NCBI GenBank assembly: GCA_964450955.1
Contig: CAYVFI010000034.1
Coordinates: 1 to 64,000, forward strand
Direction: 5' to 3'
Origin: CAYNWT01 sp964450955
Lineage (GTDB): Bacteria; Planctomycetota; Planctomycetia; Planctomycetales; Planctomycetaceae
Length of the DNA: 64,000 nt
Each line of letters opens with the position of its first letter. The first letter of the stretch is position 1. The translations under genes and the position numbers were made by a program. Shown piece after piece: positions 21,745 through 30,601 of this stretch. Under the pieces are notes generated by a model. The model searched no databases. It saw only the letters and a program-made list of their open reading frames with translations, and was not told where the DNA came from.

Positions 21745-24420
21745 ATGTTCAAACGAGCAACCAGGCGGCAACGGGCCATACAGGCCGCGAGTACGGAAAC
21801 TCTTGAAGCGCGGGTGCTGCTGTCGGCAGCCAATGTCCAGGTTAGCAGACGATCCGGCCAATCGTTTATCAGGTGGAACGAAGACACGAGCGTTTCCAGC
21901 GAGAAATACCATATCTACAGACATGATCAGCCAATCACGAATGCGAACCTGAACCAGGCTGACAGAATCACTGACAAGTGGGGCCCGTTGGATGACGACA
22001 CGTCCATTCACAAACTGGCAGCCGACGGTGTGCCCGATCGTTTCATTATCGAAGACGGCGGATCGCAGCTGGGCGCTAACCAGGGGCTGTTTGTTTACAC
22101 GACACAGTCCGGCGATTCCCGGAATGCCTACTACGCGGTCACTCAACTTAACGGCAGCAACGAAGACCGAAATATCCGCCCTGGCGTGAACGCGACGACT
22201 TCGGCCGTTTCTGAGTCGGTTCAAACGCCCGAGCCGATTCTTGTCCGCTCACAGAATGGCGGCAAGGGGCGAACCTACACACAGTTCATGGACTACGAAG
22301 ACTGGAACCCGTCGTTCCAGGGCTACGCTTACAACTATCACGTCACTTTGCCCAACGACTACAACCCAAGCCAGGAATACCCGCTGAAGTTGGTTCTGCA
22401 TGCATACAACGAACGACTGAAGACTCCCGCAGCATCCGAGTTCGACTGGCAGTCAATCCAGGTATTCGCTGACGACCCTGGTCAGAGTGTTGGTTCGACA
22501 CACACGTGGTGGTACGGGTTTTCTGAAGACCACGACTACGCCAATGGTGGAGAACCAACTTCAGGACAGATCCGCAACTTCACAGAAGAGCGGGTGTTGA
22601 TGGCGATTGACAGTGTCATCGACGATGCCGACTTCAACGTCGACCCCACACGCATACACGCTCAGGGCTTTTCGATGGGAGGTTCCGGAGCACTGTCGTT
22701 GGGCGTTCGGTATGGCAATGTGTTTTCCAGCGTTTACGCAGCGTCGCCGATGTCAGACTACGCTCGCGACAGAGTATTCCAGAGTGAACTAAGGCAGCTA
22801 TGGGGATCGCAGGCGAGAAACCTTGAAGTTGTTAACTCGGGGCGGCGTGCCGGTTCGCTAAGAGACAGCAACAACAAGGTTGGCGTCTGGGACTGGGCCG
22901 ACCATGTCCGGATAATTCGGTCAGAGCCTGCCCGCAACATCGCCCACACTTCACTGTTTGCTGGTAAGAACGATCCGATAATCGACTACCGAACCCAGGT
23001 AGTGCCGCTGGTCAGAGCGTTTAATGAAATTGGAGTCAGCTTCACCGCTGAACTGCGAGACAACTGGACGCACAACTTTCCCGGCTTCAGCGGTATCAAT
23101 CACCAGCTAATCAATGACGTTGATAACACGGACCTTGGTATCTACGAGTTCCGACGACAAAGCCTGCCGGCGGTCACGCGAGCTCAAAACTCAGGGCCCG
23201 TCGTTCCGGGCAGCAGTGGCACTGACCTATACAACCTCGACATCGAATGGTCCGTCCCCTGGAACGACTTCCATGATTCGATTGTTGATCAGCGAGATCG
23301 GTACGAGGTAACCCTTAGGTCAACTAGTTCAGCTCAAGCCGCGACGATAACTCCACGGCGAACCAACAACTTCGAAATTGTCCCCGGGGCAAGGTATCGT
23401 TGGGAAAACTACAACGCTGACACCGGGCGCCTTGTAGGTTCCGGCAACGTCACCGCGGATGCGGACGGAGTTGTTAGCGTGCCGAGGTTTGCGATTCGCA
23501 CCGGTTTGGGCAGTCGGCTGGTCATGATCCGCAACGGCGGCAGTGGCGATGGCAGTGATGGCAGTGGCGATGGCGGCGGTGGGCAAAGCACAGCAGAGAT
23601 TCGCAATGACGTGCTGTTTGTTGATGGCTCCAGTCGAGACGACACGATTCTCGTCAGGAACTCAGGGGCGAACACGATTGTTCGAACCGACAATTTGAGC
23701 CGACGATTTGCCAACGTCGACTTCGACAAAATTATCATCAGGACATTCGGCGGTAACGATGACATTTCAGTAAGTTCATCCACGCAAACTCGTGTTGAGT
23801 CCGGGGCTGGCAACGATACGGTTCTCACCGGAAAAGGCGACGATACGATTTTGGGCGGCAGCGGCAACGATACGCTTCGAGGTCGCAGTGGTGATGATGT
23901 CATTACCGGCGGAAACGGAAACGACACAATTACGGGCGACGATGGCAACGACTTACTGACTGGCGGTAACGGGCAGGATATTTTCTTCGCAGGCCGCGGC
24001 AACGACCACATTTCCGGTGGTGCCGATGCAGATATCCTCAGCGCTGAATCGGGCGGCGACACTCTTAATGGAGGGGCCGGCCGCGACATTTTGCTGGGAG
24101 GCAATGGCGAAGATGTTTTATTTGGAGGCAATGGCGACGACATCCTGATCGGCGGACGAACCGCTTACGATAAAAATCTCGCCGTCCTGACAAGTCTGAG
24201 AAACGAATGGAACTCAGGCCGCGCCTACATCACGCGTGTCGACAGAATCAGAAACGGCGGCGGCATCAACAAGACAAAGAAGTTTAACTCAGCCACAGTG
24301 AGAGCCGACTCAGGCAAGACCGACAGCCTTACCGGGGGCGCTGGTCGAGACTGGTTCTTCCGGGAGTTCGACACACTGTTTGATCGTCAGTCCGACGAAG
24401 AACGCGACATCTTCGAATAA
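21745..24420 (+). CDS. Secreted esterase-like protein with RTX calcium-binding repeats
   Basis: 891 residues from ATG 21745 (ATG 21670 upstream is unlikely). The N-terminus has a basic start then TETLEARVLLSAA, the planctomycete LE-x-R-x-LLSA export-associated motif. Residues 30-130 resemble a fibronectin-like segment. An alpha/beta-hydrolase-like domain follows, with YHVTLPNDYNPSQEYPLKLV and nucleophile Ser310 in GFSMGGSGALSLG; FSGINHQLIND may hold the His. Residues 685-803 carry about a dozen GGxGxDxx RTX nonapeptides (GNDTVLTGKGDDTILGGSGN, then GDDVITGGNGNDT). RTX repeats bind calcium and usually mark type I secretion. It is probably a secreted or surface carbohydrate or ester hydrolase. 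Confidence 0.88.
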   Translation: MFKRATRRQRAIQAASTETLEARVLLSAANVQVSRRSGQSFIRWNEDTSVSSEKYHIYRHDQPITNANLNQADRITDKWGPLDDDTSIHKLAADGVPDRFIIEDGGSQLGANQGLFVYTTQSGDSRNAYYAVTQLNGSNEDRNIRPGVNATTSAVSESVQTPEPILVRSQNGGKGRTYTQFMDYEDWNPSFQGYAYNYHVTLPNDYNPSQEYPLKLVLHAYNERLKTPAASEFDWQSIQVFADDPGQSVGSTHTWWYGFSEDHDYANGGEPTSGQIRNFTEERVLMAIDSVIDDADFNVDPTRIHAQGFSMGGSGALSLGVRYGNVFSSVYAASPMSDYARDRVFQSELRQLWGSQARNLEVVNSGRRAGSLRDSNNKVGVWDWADHVRIIRSEPARNIAHTSLFAGKNDPIIDYRTQVVPLVRAFNEIGVSFTAELRDNWTHNFPGFSGINHQLINDVDNTDLGIYEFRRQSLPAVTRAQNSGPVVPGSSGTDLYNLDIEWSVPWNDFHDSIVDQRDRYEVTLRSTSSAQAATITPRRTNNFEIVPGARYRWENYNADTGRLVGSGNVTADADGVVSVPRFAIRTGLGSRLVMIRNGGSGDGSDGSGDGGGGQSTAEIRNDVLFVDGSSRDDTILVRNSGANTIVRTDNLSRRFANVDFDKIIIRTFGGNDDISVSSSTQTRVESGAGNDTVLTGKGDDTILGGSGNDTLRGRSGDDVITGGNGNDTITGDDGNDLLTGGNGQDIFFAGRGNDHISGGADADILSAESGGDTLNGGAGRDILLGGNGEDVLFGGNGDDILIGGRTAYDKNLAVLTSLRNEWNSGRAYITRVDRIRNGGGINKTKKFNSATVRADSGKTDSLTGGAGRDWFFREFDTLFDRQSDEERDIFE

Positions 24421-24456
24421 GACACACGTCGGGGTTACCGGCCACCGAACATGTCA

Positions 24457-24478
24457 CCTCTCCCGCTTGCGGGAGAGG
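24457..24478. repeat. Perfect palindrome CCTCTCCCGC-TT-GCGGGAGAGG
   Basis: A 10-bp perfect inverted repeat with a 2-base loop, 36 bases after the esterase stop. A partial second copy (GCGGGAGAGG) follows at about 24495. No T-run is present, so it is more like a REP-type dispersed element than a terminator, though it may also end transcription. Confidence 0.6.
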
Positions 24479-24655
24479 TCGCGGTCTCAGCCGCGGGAGA
24501 GGGCAAGCCCCGCACCGGTTCATCAACGCACACCGCCCGCAGACAGTTGACCTATTTCACAAATACTCCTGGGTTTCACTCGTCCCTCGCTCCAACCCCG
24601 GCCACCCAAAATTTCGCGTCGCACAATTGCACAAAGCTAAGCGACCAGCGCCAGC

Positions 24656-25291
24656 TCAATCGTGCCCCAGCGTGTTGAACGATCGGTCGCCCGCATCACC
24701 AAGACCTGGAATGATAAACTTCTGATCGTTAAGCCGTTCGTCAATTGCGCATACGTAGACCTGTGCTTCCGGGAACGCGGCTTCGACAGCAGCAATTCCT
24801 TCCGGAGCCGCAATGATTGACAGCAGCTTCATCTTCGTGACGCCCCAGTTTTGCAGAGTCTCAAAAGCCGCGATAGCTGACCCACCCGTCGCCAGCATCG
24901 GATCAACAACCAATCCAACATCAACGGGGCTCGCTGGCGGCAGCTTGTCGTAGTACCGAACCGGTTGAGCGGTCTTTTCGTCGCGATAAAGTCCCAGGTG
25001 CCAGACTTCGGCGGATGGAAGCAGATTCAAAATCGGATCAACCATACCCAGCCCCGCGCGGAGGATTGGAACCAGGCCGATTCGACCTTTAAGCCGTTGG
25101 CCCGTCATTGAAGCAACAGGTGTTTCGACATCGACCGGCTCAATGTCCAGATCCTTAGTCGCTTCGTACGCCAGCAGCACAGCCAATCGACCAACGCGTT
25201 GCCTAAACTCAAACGGGTTCGTGTCCTTGTCCCGCAGACGGGTCAGGTGATGCTGAATCAGCGGGTGTTGGACTTCGAAAATATTGGACAT
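24656..25291 (-). CDS. upp: Uracil phosphoribosyltransferase
   Basis: 211 residues from ATG 25291 (a TTG two codons upstream is possible). It converts uracil plus PRPP to UMP in pyrimidine salvage. Motifs are VPILRAGLGMVD (substrate and tetramer region), the PRPP loop GLVVDPMLATGGSA, and the uracil-binding FIIPGLGDAGDR. Length is normal. The small zinc-ribbon gene lies 43 bases upstream on the same strand. Confidence 0.97.
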   Translation of the reverse strand: MSNIFEVQHPLIQHHLTRLRDKDTNPFEFRQRVGRLAVLLAYEATKDLDIEPVDVETPVASMTGQRLKGRIGLVPILRAGLGMVDPILNLLPSAEVWHLGLYRDEKTAQPVRYYDKLPPASPVDVGLVVDPMLATGGSAIAAFETLQNWGVTKMKLLSIIAAPEGIAAVEAAFPEAQVYVCAIDERLNDQKFIIPGLGDAGDRSFNTLGHD

Positions 25292-25334
25292 AGTCAAACC
25301 TCAGTAGTTGTGTCGTATCACAGACAGAATTCGT

Positions 25335-25613
25335 TCAAAGTGCCCAGGCCAGCATTGCCAGTAGCAGCAGTAGCACGACGATGACCACAAACGGGTTCTT
25401 TCCTGACGTGGTCGCATGCTCGGGGAACTCGTTCTGAATGAATTCGTCGTAGCCGAAGTCTTCACCGTGTTCGTAATCGCCGTAGTCTGTGTCGGGGTCT
25501 TCGTCCCAGCCCACGGCGTCGTCGGCCCCGCATTCTCGGCAGAATCGAGCATTCCGGGGCACCATGGTTCCGCAATGAGGGCAAGGGAAATCGTTGTCCA
25601 CGGTGTATTTCAC
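25335..25613 (-). CDS. Small zinc-ribbon protein with a C-terminal membrane anchor
   Basis: 92 residues. CPHC and CREC (residues 11-14 and 26-29) form a zinc ribbon. An acidic linker rich in Asp, Glu and Tyr follows, then a C-terminal helix (NPFVVIVVLLLLLAMLAWAL). This tail-anchored layout is common in planctomycete hypothetical proteins. Function is unknown. It lies upstream of upp on the same strand and is divergent from the ECF sigma gene. Confidence 0.8.
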   Translation of the reverse strand: MKYTVDNDFPCPHCGTMVPRNARFCRECGADDAVGWDEDPDTDYGDYEHGEDFGYDEFIQNEFPEHATTSGKNPFVVIVVLLLLLAMLAWAL

Positions 25614-25637
25614 TGAGGCTGGAGAAAATCAAGGAAT

Positions 25638-25660
25638 CTCTCAGAAATCCACTCTGAGAG
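25638..25660. promoter_or_regulatory. Inverted repeat between zinc-ribbon and ECF sigma genes
   Basis: CTCTCAG and CTGAGAG are separated by nine bases in the 77-base divergent region, 30 bases before the sigma ATG. This is a plausible dimeric operator or the overlap of two promoters. A TATACT box lies at 25678-25683, only 7 bases before ATG 25691, so a very short leader is possible. Confidence 0.35.
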
Positions 25661-25690
25661 CCCAATCGACCGGCAACTATACTCGCAGTC

Positions 25691-26263
25691 ATGGCCGAGA
25701 AACAGCATCCGGAAGACGAGTCCCGGGCGAGTGACGCAGAGTTCCTGCGTGACGCGTACGAGGAACATGCGCCGTGGCTGCGGACAGTTGTACGGCATCG
25801 CCTGGGAGAACCTCAGGCCGTGGACGACGTGATGCAGGAGGTCGCACTTGCCGTGTTCAGACAAACCGCACCGATTCGAGACCCCGAACGCGTCGCGCCA
25901 TGGCTGTACCGAATTGCGGTTCGACAAACGCTGATGTACCGCCGATCGGCCGGCCGGCGTCGGAATCTTCGAAACAACTACGCCGGCGAAGTACAGGCCA
26001 CCGGCGCGGACAACGAAGCAGCCGAACCTTTGCGTTGGCTGATGAATGAAGAACGCGAAACCTGTGTTCGCCAGGCAATCGACAGTCTGCCGGAACTGGA
26101 TCGCGAAATCCTCATGCTGAAGTACACAGAAAACTGGAACTACCAGCAACTTGCCGAACACCTCGGCGTCACACTCCACACTGTCGAGTACAGACTACTG
26201 CGGGCGAGAAAACGACTACGCCAGGAACTCACCAGGCTGGATGTCGTTGGAGCGAAAAAATGA
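25691..26263 (+). CDS. ECF-type RNA polymerase sigma factor
   Basis: 190 residues. Region 2 is visible in FLRDAYEEHAPWLRTVVRHR through DVMQEVALAVFRQ and VAPWLYRIAVRQTLMYRRSA. Region 4 is LPELDREILMLKYTENWNYQ, then LAEHLGVTLHTVEYRLLRAR. It should direct polymerase to a regulon controlled by the downstream membrane protein. The stop overlaps the next start by four bases (ATGA), a strong sign of translational coupling. Confidence 0.93.
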   Translation: MAEKQHPEDESRASDAEFLRDAYEEHAPWLRTVVRHRLGEPQAVDDVMQEVALAVFRQTAPIRDPERVAPWLYRIAVRQTLMYRRSAGRRRNLRNNYAGEVQATGADNEAAEPLRWLMNEERETCVRQAIDSLPELDREILMLKYTENWNYQQLAEHLGVTLHTVEYRLLRARKRLRQELTRLDVVGAKK

Positions 26264-26973
26264 TCGACGAACAAAACGAACTACTCATCCAGAAGTGTGT
26301 TGACGGAGAACTAAGCGTAGAAGCTCAGCAACAACTCCTCGCGCAATTGGACATACTGACAGAAGGCTGGAAGGTTCTTGCGCTGGCGTATGTGGAAGAG
26401 CAGTCATGGAACGCATCGTTTAGTGAAAGTAACCGGCTTGCGCTGCAGTTGGAAAACGAAGCGTTTACTCAGTCAATCGACACGCTGACAAACGAAGCAA
26501 TGTTTGCCGGAAAAGGCCAGGCAGTTCAGTGCTTCATGCCGCCCGGTGAAGCTGATTCAGATAAGCGATCACGACTGCTGACTCAGGCGACCTGCCTGGC
26601 CATCGCTTTGGTTGGCGGCACCCTGATTGGTGACATCTGGAGTTCGCGGTCCGCAACAACGGTGACAGAAATTACAAACAAAACAAAAACCGGCCCGAGC
26701 GATAACCAGGGCGGCAACCTGTCTTCTGGTTCTGAACCAGTGACTGTTGTGCGAGGTCAAAACGGAGGCGTTGCCGCCTACCCAATTGACAGGTTCAACA
26801 GAGCACGAATGGAATCAGAATCGGAGTTCGAGGAGTGGATCGATAGAGACCTGCTTAGGCGGTCTGGTCTGCAAATTGACCAGGATCAGAGATGGATTTT
26901 TCTGGAACTGGAAGACGGCAGAAGGGCCCTGATGCCAGTAGAAAGTTGGAACATCCTGCCTGTTGGTCAGTAA
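26260..26973 (+). CDS. Putative membrane anti-sigma factor
   Basis: 237 residues. There is an N-terminal helical region that could bind the sigma factor, one membrane helix at about residues 105-127 (LLTQATCLAIALVGGTLIGD), and an extracytoplasmic C-terminus ending near DGRRALMPVESWNILP. It lacks the HxxxCxxC zinc motif of ZAS anti-sigma factors, so the family is unassigned. The call rests on the 4-base overlap with the sigma gene and the one-helix topology. Confidence 0.7.
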   Translation: MIDEQNELLIQKCVDGELSVEAQQQLLAQLDILTEGWKVLALAYVEEQSWNASFSESNRLALQLENEAFTQSIDTLTNEAMFAGKGQAVQCFMPPGEADSDKRSRLLTQATCLAIALVGGTLIGDIWSSRSATTVTEITNKTKTGPSDNQGGNLSSGSEPVTVVRGQNGGVAAYPIDRFNRARMESESEFEEWIDRDLLRRSGLQIDQDQRWIFLELEDGRRALMPVESWNILPVGQ

Positions 26974-27011
26974 GGAAGCTGATCGGGCAGCCGCAATCAA
27001 AGGAAGAAACA

Positions 27012-28277
27012 ATGAAGCGAATAATGCACTCAAAGACCCCATGGCTGGCCGCGCTGTGGATCTGCTGTGGAACCGTTGTTGTTTGTGCTGACGACAATGT
27101 GGCTCAGGAGGAAAACAAACAAGCCGAATCGGTTCAGAAGATTATCCAGAAGGTAATCAAAGAAGCGAAGGACGGCGCCGGAGACAAATCGGTCTCCGTC
27201 AATGTGGAACGCTTCGTCGTGAGCGACGGTGACGGCGAACCGCAACAGAAGGGCAAGATTGTCATCAAAACCGGTGACGGCAAAACGCAGGTGTTTGACC
27301 TGTCTGATGCAGTCAAGAAGGCGGGTGCGCGAGTCATCCGATTGGACGGCGACAAGCTGAAGGAAATGGAACTCGACATCGACGTCGATGACATGAAGTT
27401 CGACCTGATGAAAAACGGAGCAGCGTTCCGTTGGCGAACCGACGGAACCGACGATGCACCGCAATTTATGATTGGCGTGCAATGTGAAGCCGTCAGCAAC
27501 GCTTTGCGTGCACACGTTGACGTCCCAAAGAACGCGCTCATCGTTAGTGAAGTGACTGAAGACGGTCCGGCTGCTAAAGCGGGCATCAGGCAGTACGACA
27601 TTGTGACCAGGGTTGGCGACGAAACAGTCAAATCACTGGATGGGTTGGTCAACGCGATTCAGAAATCGAAGGGCGAAGAACTCACGCTGACGGTTCTTAG
27701 AAAGGGAGAAGAATCGCAATTCACCCTGAAGCCTGCCAAGCGGCAGCAGTCTGCTGAGATCTCACAACTTCTCAAAGACAATCTGCACAAATACCTGGGC
27801 GAGGGGACAGATCACATTCTGCACCTCGATGTCGACGGACTCGAATCCGGAAAGAATTTTCGGTTCGAGACCATGCGTCCGGGTATCGTTTTGGAAGCCT
27901 CTGACGATATCGAACAGGTTATCGAACGCCTCCCGGAATTGATGGGACGAGCAATCAATGGCGACAAGCGGATGGAAGTTCGAATCCGAAAAAGCGGCCG
28001 AGAACGCGGCGATGCAGCAAGTCGAGTGCGTTCAATCATTCGGGTCCAGGACGATGAAACTCACGACCATGACGCCGACGGCGATCACGAACACGGTGAC
28101 AAGGACGAAGACGAAGAAGGCCACCACAACGGTGATGATGACGACGACCATCATCATGCTGGGGGCGGACACGATAACGACGATCACGCCGAACTCGCGA
28201 AGCAGATCAGTCAGCTAAGCAAGGAAGTCGAGCGACTTCAGAAGTCTTTGAAGGAACTCAAAAACAAACGCGACTAA
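27012..28277 (+). CDS. Exported PDZ-domain protein with an Asp/His-rich tail
   Basis: 421 residues from ATG 27012, with AAAGGAAG upstream. A signal peptide covers residues 1-26. A PDZ domain spans about 153-243 (GVQCEAVSNALR, then EDGPAAKAGIRQYDIVTRVG). Residues 350-393 are extremely rich in Asp, His, Glu and Gly (11 His), followed by a heptad-like coiled coil at 394-421. No protease domain is visible. The gene lies 38 bases after the anti-sigma gene and is probably part of the same operon. PDZ proteins near ECF systems can sense misfolded envelope proteins; the tail suggests divalent metal binding. Both roles are inferred. Confidence 0.85.
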   Translation: MKRIMHSKTPWLAALWICCGTVVVCADDNVAQEENKQAESVQKIIQKVIKEAKDGAGDKSVSVNVERFVVSDGDGEPQQKGKIVIKTGDGKTQVFDLSDAVKKAGARVIRLDGDKLKEMELDIDVDDMKFDLMKNGAAFRWRTDGTDDAPQFMIGVQCEAVSNALRAHVDVPKNALIVSEVTEDGPAAKAGIRQYDIVTRVGDETVKSLDGLVNAIQKSKGEELTLTVLRKGEESQFTLKPAKRQQSAEISQLLKDNLHKYLGEGTDHILHLDVDGLESGKNFRFETMRPGIVLEASDDIEQVIERLPELMGRAINGDKRMEVRIRKSGRERGDAASRVRSIIRVQDDETHDHDADGDHEHGDKDEDEEGHHNGDDDDDHHHAGGGHDNDDHAELAKQISQLSKEVERLQKSLKELKNKRD

Positions 28278-28311
28278 GAGTCCATTTGGATTTCTGCGAA
28301 GCGGATACTGG

Positions 28312-28342
28312 AGAGCTCGGGCAGCATTGCTCGGGCTCTTTT
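28312..28342 (+). terminator. Intrinsic terminator after the sigma/anti-sigma/PDZ operon
   Basis: AGAGCTCGGGCA (28312-28323) pairs with TGCTCGGGCTCT (28328-28339) with two G-U pairs and a 4-base loop, followed by TTTT when the last stem base is counted. It lies 34 bases after the PDZ stop and marks the end of the operon. Confidence 0.85.
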
Positions 28343-28535
28343 CAGTTTCTCGTCTCGGCAAACCACCGTTGGTTGTCGCGAAAAAGCCGCCTTCACGCGG
28401 CCAGCAGCCATCCTAACCGATCCAACCTTCACACTCGGCGATCGGGATCTGCAGCCCGCCGATGGCGTCTGGAAGCAGGTTGAGGCGTATGATACGTTTG
28501 TAGGAAGAGACGCCTACCCATGCAGCTGAGACCAC

Positions 28536-29960
28536 ATGTCAGACAACGATCGAAAGCGAATCGCCGCGGAGTGTTTCCGGAAGGGAACCGAAGCGATGAA
28601 CAAGGAAAACTGGGACTACGCGATCGACATGTTCTCCAAGTCCATGTTGATGGAAGCCGACAACCTGATGTTCCGCCAGACTCGGCACGGCTGCATTCGC
28701 AAGAAGTACAATGACAACGGTACCGGCGCGAAGATGGCCAGTATGAAACTGATGAAGTTTCGCGGCAAGATTAAGAAGGCGCTCGGTAAAGAAGAATGGG
28801 ACACGGCCGACAAGCTGGCCGAAGAAGGCCTGGCAATTAACCCGTGGGACCCACAACTGCTTATCGATCTGGGTGCCGCCTGCGAAGGTCGAGACTGGGG
28901 TTCAATCGCGCAGTACGCCTACGAAAAAGCCGTCGAGTCAGACCCGGAAAATGTAGAGAACCTTCGCGCGCTGGGACGGCTGTGTCGAGAACGCGGCGAG
29001 TACAGCAAGTCGCGTGCGTGCTTCAGCAAAATCTACAAGCTGGACCCGGAAGACGGCGAAGCGCGAACAATGATGTCTCAGTTGGATGCCGAATCGGTTC
29101 TCGACCGGAAAGGTTACGACGACGCCAAAGACACCAAGGACGTCAAAGAGACACCGCAAAACGCGTACGAAGCTGACCGCCAGGCGCGAAAAGCCGGCAT
29201 GCAGCAAGCGGCCGATGGACCGGGACAGTCTGAAGAAGCCGACCTGCAGCGAGCCATCCGGCGCGATTCGGAAAACGTCAACACTTACCTGAAGTTGGCC
29301 GACTACTACCGCGGAAAGAAGGAACTGCAGAAAGCGATCGACACGTACCAGAAAGCGATCGACGAATGCGGTGAGGACGCGAATGTTCGCGAACAGTTGG
29401 AAGATGTCGAACTGGATTTGTTGCGGCATCAAACCACAGATATCAAAGACCAGTTCCGCAAGAAGCCAGACAGCGGTGACCTGAAAGATCAGGTCACGAA
29501 GCTAAGCACTAAACTGATCAAGCGTGAAATTGAAGTCCTGGCATCACGGATTGAACGTTACCCGAAAGACCTGCGACTCAAGTTCGAACTCGCACAGCGG
29601 TACAAGCGCGTTGGCAAGTTTGCCAAAGCCATTCCGCTGTTCCAACAGGCCAGCGCGGATACGCGAATCAAAGAAGATGTTCTGGTCGGCTTGGGGGAAT
29701 GCTTCATCAAGGATAAGAAGCTGGACCTCGGACGTCGGCAGTTCGAAAAAGCCATCGAGACCATTAACCCTCAGGATAAACCAGACCTCTACAAAAACGC
29801 CCACTACTGGCTGGGTCGCTTGTACGAGAAAGGTGGCAAGACGGCGAAAGCAGAGAATCACTACACAGAGATTCTAGGCCTCGATTACGAGTACAAAGAC
29901 GTGCTCCAACGCATGGAAGCCATCCAGGGAGAAGACGGTGAAGAGGGCGAGCTGGACTAA
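28536..29960 (+). CDS. Tetratricopeptide-repeat (TPR) protein
   Basis: 474 residues without a signal peptide. Several 34-residue TPR units are visible, for example AMNKENWDYAIDMFSKSMLM, LADYYRGKKELQKAIDTYQK and LAQRYKRVGKFAKAIPLFQQ. A charged linker near residues 195-235 divides two TPR blocks. TPR proteins act as cytoplasmic scaffolds; the partner is unknown. ATG 28536 directly starts the conserved-looking N-terminus. The preceding terminator suggests its own promoter in 28343-28535, where none was recognised. Confidence 0.88.
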   Translation: MSDNDRKRIAAECFRKGTEAMNKENWDYAIDMFSKSMLMEADNLMFRQTRHGCIRKKYNDNGTGAKMASMKLMKFRGKIKKALGKEEWDTADKLAEEGLAINPWDPQLLIDLGAACEGRDWGSIAQYAYEKAVESDPENVENLRALGRLCRERGEYSKSRACFSKIYKLDPEDGEARTMMSQLDAESVLDRKGYDDAKDTKDVKETPQNAYEADRQARKAGMQQAADGPGQSEEADLQRAIRRDSENVNTYLKLADYYRGKKELQKAIDTYQKAIDECGEDANVREQLEDVELDLLRHQTTDIKDQFRKKPDSGDLKDQVTKLSTKLIKREIEVLASRIERYPKDLRLKFELAQRYKRVGKFAKAIPLFQQASADTRIKEDVLVGLGECFIKDKKLDLGRRQFEKAIETINPQDKPDLYKNAHYWLGRLYEKGGKTAKAENHYTEILGLDYEYKDVLQRMEAIQGEDGEEGELD

Positions 29961-30190
29961 CCAATTGCCTGGAACCCAACTCGCAGGCTGAGTACTGGCA
30001 ACCCGATCAGTAGTTGGCGAGATGGCAAATCGGCCGCCCTCTGGGGTCTTTGATCCGCACAAATCGAAGACATCTACCGGAATTTGGTGAAGTGAACGCC
30101 ACAAATCCGCCGGAAGTCGTTTAACGGGTTCGTTTTGCGTGAAAATCCGCATCACGGCCTGGTATCCAAGCCGAAAGCTGGATAAACTCC

Positions 30191-30212
30191 CCGGTCCCGC
30201 GGTCGGGACCGG
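30191..30212 (+). promoter_or_regulatory. Perfect GC hairpin in the rpsT 5' region
   Basis: CCGGTCCCG (30191-30199) pairs perfectly with CGGGACCGG (30204-30212) across a 4-base loop, ending 30 bases before rpsT ATG 30243. No T-run follows, so it is not a standard terminator. S20 synthesis is known to be autoregulated at translation in E. coli, and rpsT here lacks a clear Shine-Dalgarno, so a leader control element is possible. Confidence 0.4.
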
Positions 30213-30242
30213 AATTCCACATCGTCTATTTTCATACGACCT

Positions 30243-30512
30243 ATGCCTAACTCAGCTAACGCGAAAAAAGCTCTGCGAAAGAGCAAAGTCCGACGCCTCC
30301 GCAACCGAACTCGCCGTTCGGCCCTGCGAACGAAGCTCAAGCGCTTCCGCGCTCTTGCCGCTGCCGGTGAAGACAAAGACGGTATCGAAACAGCGTTCCG
30401 CGTCTGTGTTAAAGGCCTCGACCAGGCCGCCGCTAAGGGACTTATTCACCGCAACACAGCGGCTCGAACAAAGTCTCGTCTCTCAAAGCTCTGCCCACGC
30501 CGCAAAGGCTAA
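30243..30512 (+). CDS. rpsT: 30S ribosomal protein S20
   Basis: 89 residues, highly basic, typical length. MPNSANAKKALRKSKVRRLR and the C-terminal half (AAAKGLIHRNTAARTKSRLS) match S20, which binds the 5' domain of 16S rRNA. Only a weak ribosome site is seen before the ATG; a stable GC hairpin lies 30 bases upstream. The gene stands alone, as is usual. Confidence 0.97.
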   Translation: MPNSANAKKALRKSKVRRLRNRTRRSALRTKLKRFRALAAAGEDKDGIETAFRVCVKGLDQAAAKGLIHRNTAARTKSRLSKLCPRRKG

Positions 30513-30601
30513 GCAACGTCGCTTAGAGTGCCGGTTGGAAACTCACGTCGTGCAGACGCGCGTCTGCATTCTTCAGGTTGAACAATCGCCGGGGCTGTCT
30601 G

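Noticed and set aside
23409..24143. 244-codon minus-strand ORF opposite the RTX repeats
   Set aside because: It is the regular antisense shadow of the repetitive GGxGxD codons (Pro/Ser-rich), not a gene.
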